In this document: positions 58,131-64,000 of the stretch, one piece after another
Numbering within the stretch: position 1 is the first letter of the stretch
Layout: the number at the start of each line of letters is the position of its first letter
DNA from: Prunus persica
Taxonomy: Eukaryota; Streptophyta; Magnoliopsida; Rosales; Rosaceae
NCBI RefSeq assembly: GCF_000346465.2
Contig: NC_034011.1
Span: forward strand, 11,155,195-11,219,194
DNA: 64,000 bases
Direction of reading: 5' to 3'
Translations under genes and position numbers: made by a program
The notes under the pieces: model-generated
What the model saw: the letters and a program-made list of their open reading frames with translations, nothing else
Database searches by the model: none
Told to the model about the DNA's origin: nothing

Positions 58131-58955
58131 GTAAGAAACTTTCATTCCAACCAACAAAGGTACAATTTGCAAACAAAACAGGATGCAAAAAAGAAATGGC
58201 ATCATTAAAACCTTGTCATAAAAAACCCCCAATAGAGGAAATCCGATCAAGAAAAAAAGAGTACCACAACATCCGAAAGTAATAAAACTACCCACCCTCC
58301 ATGTCTATTACCAACATTGATACTAGCTAGTAAGGAGCTAAACCATCCTAGAAAGATGGACGTTGTTCTCGCAATCCAAATTGCGCCATAGAATGGGCTA
58401 CTCAATTCCCCAATCGCGGTTGAAAACAAACATCAACAATACGCAACTGCACCATCAACCTTCTAGTGTCGTCCACAATATTTCCCAAATTACTCCATAG
58501 CTCACCATCACCCTTCAGTAAAGCCACCATTTCTTGCAAGTCGGATGCTACCAAAAAACTAGATAGTCCCAACTCGACAGCCTTCATCAAACCTTGTGTA
58601 TATCAACACATTCAGTAGCCAAAACATCCAAACCTGCTGGAACCTTATCTGCAAACCCCAAAATAAAATTACCCTCAGAGTCCCTTAAGACACCACCAAC
58701 CCCTCAATTACAACCTTCTTTTCCAAGAGCTCCATCACAACTCAATAACAAAAGAGAAGAATGAGGTTTAATACCTAATAAAATGTGGCACCCTTGCTGG
58801 CTTAGTGTGAGCATTATGAATTTTGAACTGCTCCAAAAACTCCATGGTCCATTCAACGACCTCAGTAAGCCCATGAACTTCCTTTCCGTAGAGCACATCA
58901 TTGCGGAGCTTCTAAACTCTCCAACAACAGCACACAAACCGTTCCAAAATCGCTT
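58131..58955 (-). mobile_element. LINE fragment with RNase H domain
   Basis: Minus-strand pieces 58704-58937 and 58402-58590 encode parts of a plant LINE-type RNase H (LxCDGALGKEGC, then RDSEGNFILGF in the next frame, then a DLQEMVALL region), with stops and frame changes. Upstream reverse transcriptase is absent. The element is truncated and the Harbinger element starts shortly beyond it. Confidence 0.7.
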
Positions 58956-59078
58956 GATGAAAATTACAATGCCACTTCAAAATTACATCAAAATTACACA
59001 CAATGCCACTTCTTCTAAGGAAAGCACATTAGAGCAACTCCACCCCTTAGGGCAAAGTCTAAGGCAAGGGCAAGCAAG

Positions 59079-59110
59079 GGCTGACACTATTCACATGAAT
59101 AGTGTCAGCC
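59079..59110. repeat. Perfect 15-bp stem palindrome near the left Harbinger end
   Basis: GGCTGACACTATTCA, then CA, then TGAATAGTGTCAGCC, with no mismatch. Confidence 0.93.
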
Positions 59111-59274
59111 TTGCCATTTGTGGTTCCACCCACAAGGGCAAAGTCTAGGGCAAATCTAGGGCAATTACTATTCATTGTACTTTATTTCCTATTTTTTTAT
59201 ACTTTAAATCATTAATTTTGATAATCTTTTGTAATTAAATTTTCGGATAAGATTTTCGGATGTGAATCTCGGTT

Positions 59275-59561
59275 GCCACGTGTCTTATTCTAGATAAAAT
59301 TTTCGGATATTCATTAATAAAAATTATAATCTCAGATTTCCGATAAAATTTTCACCCTCTAAAATTGTGCCACGTGTCCCATGTCAGATAAGATTTTCAG
59401 ATATTTTTAAAAAATTATAATCTCATATTTCAGATAAGATTTTCACCCTCTAAAATTGTGCCACGTGTCCCATGTCTGATAAGATTTTCAGATTTTTTTT
59501 TACAAATAGTGATCTCAGATTTCAGATAAGATTTTCACCCTCTAAAATTGTGCCACGTGTC
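59275..59561. repeat. Subterminal repeats with GCCACGTGTC motifs
   Basis: Three 91-92-bp units (landmark TTTTCACCCTCTAAAATTG at 59349, 59440 and 59532), each with GCCACGTGTC (59369-59378, 59460-59469, 59552-59561), plus a fourth motif at 59275-59284. The inverted form GACACGTGGC is at 62916-62925 near the other end. They are candidate binding sites for the transposase complex, and they contain the plant G-box/ABRE core ACGTG. Confidence 0.8.
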
Positions 59562-59583
59562 ATCTCTATCTTCTGAATCCCTC

Positions 59584-59590
59584 TATATAA
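59584..59590 (+). promoter_or_regulatory. TATA box of the Harbinger transposase gene
   Basis: TATATAA lies 85 bases upstream of the transposase start codon, a normal plant promoter spacing. Confidence 0.7.
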
Positions 59591-59674
59591 CTACACCATC
59601 AACACCACTCCTCTCACACCATCTCTGATTTATTCCTTCATTTCTCAGATTTTACAAAACACATTATACTCTCA

Positions 59675-61036
59675 ATGTCAAACTTCAGGAGGGTGTTGGA
59701 GAGGCAACAGAAAGAATGGGAAGAAATCCGGCGTAGACGTGAGGAAGAAGATCGGGACGCCGATGAAGAAGAGGAAGAAATGCTTGAAGTAGCGGCGGTG
59801 TGTATGATGAATCAATCAAGCCAACACCATCGTCGTCGTGCCCCGAATGTGGACAGACACAGAGAGTCTCGGGGTAAGAATCTCTTGGAGGATTACTTTA
59901 TCCCAAATTCGTTATATCCTGCTCATAAGTTTCGAGAGAGATATAGAATGCAGCCACATTTGTTCCAAAAAATCATGCATGATATTTGTAATTACGACAC
60001 ATACTTCATTCAAAAGCATGATGCTGTTGGAGTTTTAGGTCTTATCCCGGAGCAAAAACTTACAGCTGCTTTGCAGATGCTTGCTTATGGGGCATCTGCA
60101 GAGCACGTGGATGAGATTGCAAGGATGGGAAAATCTACTATCCTAGAGTGCCTGGTGAGATTCTGTGATGCAGTGAAAAATTTGTACACGAGGGAGTACC
60201 TTCGCAAACCCACTCCGAGGGACCTGCAAAGGCTTCTACAAAAAGGCGAGGCTCGAGGTTTCCCAGGAATGATCGGAAGCATCGATTGCATGTATTGGCA
60301 GTGGAAGAATTGTCCTACTACGTGGCAAGGAGAGTATGGGAATTGGAAGGGCCAAAAAAGTATCATTTTGGAGGCCGTAGCTTCATTCGACACTTGGGTT
60401 TGGCATGCCTTTTTTGTGGTTGCCGGATCTCAGAATGACCTCAATGTCCTTGGTCAATCCCCGGTGTTCGACGAGGTATTGCGAGGTCATTCCCCTCAGG
60501 TCACATACCAAATCAACAATACCGTATACTCTGGTGCGTACTACCTTGCCGACGGAATTTATCCTAGGTGGACGACATTTGTGAAAACAATTCCGAATCC
60601 CCAATCCGAGAAGGAAAGAAGCTTTGCTTCCTTTCAAGAAGGTTACAGGAAAGACGTGGAAAGGTGTTTTGGTATCTTGCAAGCTCGTTGGGCAATTATC
60701 AGGGGTGCTGCTCGGATACTAGACGAGGAGGTGCTGAGGAGTATTATGATGACTTGCATCATCCTCCACAACATGATTGTGGAGGATGAGTATGACTACG
60801 ATGCTCCAGAGGTGTTTGAACCCGATCCTATGAACATGGTATTGACAAGAATATATGAAAGGCCGATGGGACCAAATGGACTACCAATGGAGCCCGAACC
60901 GTTAGTTCAGGATGGTCGATTCAACAACCCCATGATTGATCGTTATCAAGAAATGCAATCTTCATATGTTCACGAAAGACGTCAAGTTGACTTGATCGAG
61001 CACTTGTGGCAGATGAAAGGCAATCACAATGGATGA
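59675..61036 (+). CDS. PIF/Harbinger transposase (DDE_Tnp_4 nuclease), intact
   Basis: An unbroken 453-codon frame starts at the ATG at 59675 and ends in TGA at 61034-61036. The N-terminus is acidic and Arg/Glu-rich (residues 1-60). A helix-turn-helix-like region follows (about 110-165: EQKLTAALQMLAYGASAEHVDEIARM). The catalytic domain then has GSIDCMYW (first Asp, about residue 207), LADGIYPRW (second Asp, about 296) and DVERCFGILQ (Glu, about 332). Length and motif order are those of plant PIF transposases and the related host ALP1/HARBI1 proteins. No intron is needed. An AATAAA lies at 61177-61182. It cuts at terminal inverted repeats with TWA target choice, normally together with the Myb-like ORF1. 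No lesion is visible, so activity is plausible. Confidence 0.95.
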   Translation: MSNFRRVLERQQKEWEEIRRRREEEDRDADEEEEEMLEVAAVCMMNQSSQHHRRRAPNVDRHRESRGKNLLEDYFIPNSLYPAHKFRERYRMQPHLFQKIMHDICNYDTYFIQKHDAVGVLGLIPEQKLTAALQMLAYGASAEHVDEIARMGKSTILECLVRFCDAVKNLYTREYLRKPTPRDLQRLLQKGEARGFPGMIGSIDCMYWQWKNCPTTWQGEYGNWKGQKSIILEAVASFDTWVWHAFFVVAGSQNDLNVLGQSPVFDEVLRGHSPQVTYQINNTVYSGAYYLADGIYPRWTTFVKTIPNPQSEKERSFASFQEGYRKDVERCFGILQARWAIIRGAARILDEEVLRSIMMTCIILHNMIVEDEYDYDAPEVFEPDPMNMVLTRIYERPMGPNGLPMEPEPLVQDGRFNNPMIDRYQEMQSSYVHERRQVDLIEHLWQMKGNHNG

Positions 61037-61176
61037 AGGCTAGATTCGTGCTTTGTTTGGAATTATGCTTTGTTTTTAATTATGCTTTGTTTTTGTGTGT
61101 TGTGTTTTGTGGAATTATTGCAAGGTCTTTTTTATTATTATGCTTTTATGTATGGTTTGTTTTGTGTGTTGTTTGC

Positions 61177-61182
61177 AATAAA
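61177..61182 (+). terminator. Polyadenylation signal of the transposase gene
   Basis: AATAAA lies 141 bases after the stop codon in a T/G-rich 3' region. Confidence 0.5.
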
Positions 61183-61353
61183 TGAAGGTTTGTTTTTAAT
61201 TAATCTTTGTGAGGAATGCTCAAATATTTTTAATAATACAACATTAGAGAATGCTTTTTTGATTGAATAAAAAAGAAACAATACAACAAATTAAAGGATA
61301 ATACAACAATTTAAAAAAAATACAACAATTATAAAAAAATACAACAATACAAT

Positions 61354-62527
61354 CTAATGGTTTTCATCATTTAGCCAATCCGTATTGCTAGGTCCGTAGT
61401 CATGGAAAAGTTTTCTTCTCATCACATCCCTTCGTTTATGCTTCCAATAGGCCTTTGTTTCAGAAGACATATGGCTCGTATCCATGGCCATCATTTTCAT
61501 CTCTCTTTCATCGTCGTCTTTTTCTTTTGCATGTTGCTTTTCAATTGCAAAGGCTTCCAATCGTGCCTTGTCCGCTTCATCTCTCCTCAAGTCTCTCTCC
61601 AATCTTAGAGAGTTGTTCTTAGCTATTTGCTCGAATATTTGAACACAATCAATGTTCGAAGTGGCCCCTCTCTTGGCCTTTGCCGCCTTTCTCCCAATAG
61701 GTCTCGGCGGACGTGGGAGTGGTGACTCCGTTTCCATTGGGGAGTCTAATGGCGAATCGGTTGATGGCGATTCGTGGAGCGGCGTCTCATGCAACACAAC
61801 CGGGGGTGCGGTAGGAATAATTTTGAATCTGGAACAATCCTTGACAATTTCCCAACATTGGAAATGCACAAAACTTTTTTTCCCTTACCCCGTGGCACCG
61901 AACCACATTTGTGCTTGTATGATCTATTCAAAATAAATAATTGGAAGTGCATTAAAAAAATATACAATGCAATAAATTATAAACTATTTTGAAATGCAAG
62001 AATAAAATTGATTATGTAAATAAATATAGACAAATTGAAAATGCAAAAACAAAAATAAAGATTATGCATGAAATTATAAACTATTTTGAAATGCAAGAAT
62101 AAAATTGATTATGTAAATAAATAAAGCCAATTAGAAAATACAAAAATAAAAAAAACATTGTGCAACAAAAAAGAAATAGAATATGCAATAAAAAAAAGTT
62201 ATCCCAAATTGATTAAAATGGCAATTAAAAATATTTTACCTCATCGGAAAGATTCGCACCGCTCCGAATGTTCCCCTTTGTTTTTGTCAAGGCATTTCTC
62301 CATTTCCCTAACTCTTTGTTTAGAATTTTCCATCTACTAGACAAAGCCATTTCGGTCCGAATGGAACCCGATCTTTGACAAAATTCTCCATGAATTTTGC
62401 TCCACATATGATGGAACTTCATCTCATTGCCCGTGATAGGTTCATGACTAACGTTCACCCAAGACTGGCACAACGCAATATCTTCCTGGGTTGACCACGA
62501 GCCTCCGATTTCAACAGAAGATGCCAT
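61354..62527 (-). pseudogene. PIF/Harbinger ORF1 (Myb/SANT-like DNA-binding protein), one in-frame stop
   Basis: Exon 1 is 62527-62240 (ATG at 62525-62527). It encodes a trihelix/SANT-like domain with GGSWSTQEDIALCQSWV and RTEMALSSRWKILN. A GT donor at 62239-62238 and an AG acceptor at 61915-61914 bound a 326-bp intron. Exon 2 (61913-61354) gives FGATG, a stop, GKKSFVHFQCWEIVKD, a Pro/Ser-rich linker, a basic RKAAKAKRG segment and a charged helical C-terminus ending at 61354. The stop is TAA at 61885-61887. In this superfamily ORF1 binds subterminal DNA and brings the transposase to the nucleus. Here it would be truncated after the DNA-binding domain unless the stop is avoided by alternative splicing. 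Confidence 0.87.
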
Positions 62528-62559
62528 TTGTTTATTTTCTACAAATGGAAAGTAGTACA

Positions 62560-62770
62560 AAAATGTGAGTGGATAGTAAAAAATATTGGAAGGAGAAGAG
62601 TTTGTATGGAATTGGTGTGGAAAGTGGAAAATATGAGCATAGAGTAAAAAATATTGGAAGGGGATGAGTTTGTATGGAGATTTGGTGTGGAAAATGAATT
62701 ATGTGAGTGGAGAGTAGAAAATATTGTATGGAGAAGAAATTGTATGAAGATTTGGTGTTGAAAGTAGATA
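62560..62770. repeat. Three tandem repeats upstream of Harbinger ORF1
   Basis: Three diverged units of about 65-70 bp. Each has GAGTNGAGAGTANAAAATATTG followed by GGNGANGANTTTGTATGGA and TTTGGTGTGGAAA. They lie in the promoter region of the minus-strand ORF1. Confidence 0.75.
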
Positions 62771-63108
62771 AAATGGTTAGGTATTTATAGGGAAAAAATA
62801 CATACATTTTTCGTATTTTTTTTAAAAAAATTTCAGAATTTTTTCGAATTTTTTCGGATTTTTTTTAAAACCGTAGGATTTCTGAAAAAAAATCCAATCG
62901 GAGCCACCCGGTGCCGACACGTGGCAGGTAACCGTTGGTGCTGACGTCAGCTGAACTCGGGCTCGAGCCCAGTCAATTTTCGCCCTTGGGCCTGCCCGGG
63001 CTCGTGGGACCCGCAGCTTGCCCGGGCTGCATTGCTCGCGCTGGAGCTGGACTTGGGCTGATTTTTGCCTTTTGCCTGGGCCAACCCCTGGCGCTGTACA
63101 TGCTCTTA

Positions 63109-63950
63109 TGCCACATGTCCACCTCCGGCAATCCACCTTCCGGCCAGCCGCCACTATGCCTGCTGCCGGCCAATAACCCCCACCTATCGCCGGCCAACCG
63201 GGGACCAACTCCGTTGCCCTTTATTCACCCTAAAAAATTAAAAGATTTTGTATCATTGAAGGGAATCATCATCAGTTTCCAGTATTTTCATTTAGACACA
63301 AATTGTTGATAGAACTTACCCATACTTCCATTTAGAGAAATTGTATATAAAGCTCAACATGAAGGCATCCGATCCGAATAAGCGATCAAAACTATGTCGA
63401 TCCTATTCCCAGCCTGACAACCCCACAAACAAATTCAATTTCAAACCTCAATTCCCAGCCCCATTTTTTATGTTTTTCTGATCTCTTTTGTATCATGAGT
63501 GACTACCTTCATCCTGTGATTTGGCTTGAGCAAGTTTTGTTTCATAAGCAGCTCTTGTTTGTTATCTGCAAGTTTGCCTCCTTTGAACAAAAAATAAATA
63601 AATGTCACACATACAAGAAGCGTATGTGGGCCAAACATACAATGGACAGTCGGATTTTATACTTGCTAGCAGAAGGGATTGAAAATATATTTATGAGAAG
63701 CCAATCAGTAAATTCCCCTTTTATCTTTAGCTTAACAAATTATCATGACAAAAGTTCTTTCAATTTCAAGTGAAGGATGATCTTACTAGCTTGGGTATGT
63801 ATGTGTTACAACTCAGAAATTAAACATACTCAAAGGTAATACTTCAACCAAAAACTGTTAAGAAAAATTTGTATGGTAATGAGACTTTCTTTCATGAATC
63901 ATGTTGACAATACTAATGAGTTTCATTTTTACGGGTATTTTTTGTCTAAA
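63109..63950. other. Intergenic sequence
   Basis: GC-rich for the first 100 bases, then AT-rich. No gene is supported. A short open frame at 63495-63773 has no recognised motif. Confidence 0.4.
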
Positions 63951-63998
63951 TTTTTTTGAGACCCCGGAGGGGAAGAAATATTCCTAGATTCGCCACTG
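63951..63998. mobile_element. Terminus of a hAT-type element cut by the window end
   Basis: The sequence ends ATTCGCCACTG at 63988-63998, the complement of the CAGTGGCGAAT hAT end motif, as in the MITE at 50807-51249. The preceding ACCCCGGAGGGGAAG resembles the interior of that family. Confidence 0.5.
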
Positions 63999-64000
63999 AT

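Larger units (their letters stand above)
59032..63105. mobile_element. Complete PIF/Harbinger DNA transposon, 4,074 bp, TTA target duplication
   Basis: TTA at 59029-59031 and TTA at 63106-63108 flank the element. The left end is GAGCAACTCCA and the complement of the right end is GAGCATGTACA. It contains a transposase (+) and a Myb-like ORF1 (-) in convergent orientation, the standard autonomous layout of the superfamily. Subterminal GCCACGTGTC motifs and a perfect palindrome lie near the left end. The transposase is intact, but ORF1 has one stop. Confidence 0.9.

Noticed and set aside
1..64000. tRNA, rRNA or microRNA genes
   Set aside because: I saw no cloverleaf boxes, 5S-like internal control regions or rRNA blocks. 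MITE hairpins alone do not support a microRNA call.

Overview
The window is nuclear DNA of a flowering plant (eudicot). It has low-GC intergenic sequence, spliceosomal introns, an EIX/Cf-type LRR receptor-like protein relic, an Agenet/DUF724 relic and plant-specific transposon families. The receptor and repeat types suggest Rosaceae or a close relative, but that is an inference I cannot confirm. No intact host gene is visible. The only long, unbroken, convincing protein gene is a PIF/Harbinger transposase at 59675-61036.

Layout. 1-12.3 kb: a decayed Mutator-like (MULE) region with two Ulp1-like protease genes on + and a mudrA-type transposase on -. A 2.59-kb solo LTR with a perfect 5-bp target duplication sits in the transposase intron. 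12.3-13.4 kb: a copia 3' end (polypurine tract plus LTR piece) next to a 39-bp minisatellite. 13.4-18.2 kb: repeats flanking receptor-like-protein (RLP) genes, then an RLP pseudogene (-) broken by stops, frameshifts and a 486-bp solo LTR. 18.4-20.8 kb: three clean small insertions, namely a poly(A) retroposon with a 17-bp target duplication, a 289-bp Helitron and a 525-bp long-TIR element with a 10-bp target duplication.

22.8-47.6 kb is a three-level nest. A degenerate solo LTR, of the same family as the one at 7.3-9.9 kb but inverted, is split by an endogenous caulimovirid (pararetrovirus) on the - strand at about 23.05-45.96 kb. That in turn is split by a 14.66-kb Tat-type Ty3/gypsy retrotransposon at 27465-42125. 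The Tat element carries, antisense to its own genes, a seven-exon plant-mobile-domain/coiled-coil gene at 29.4-33.0 kb. The viral copy is defective.

47.9-64 kb: the far half of the split RLP-flank repeat, a truncated copia element, a hAT-type MITE, a 0.7-kb inverted duplication of the 3' end of the Agenet/DUF724 gene, that gene itself (-, decayed), LINE RNase H fragments, and a complete PIF/Harbinger element (59032-63105, TTA target duplication). The Harbinger transposase is intact, but its Myb-like partner ORF has one stop.

The locus therefore reads as a tandem RLP cluster dismantled by nested insertions. Nearly all premature stops I can interpret (TGG to TAG/TGA, CAG/CAA to TAG/TAA) are C-to-T-type changes, as expected of methylated repeats. 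Coordinates of insertions with target duplications were read to the base. Domain assignments come from motif recognition without database searches.
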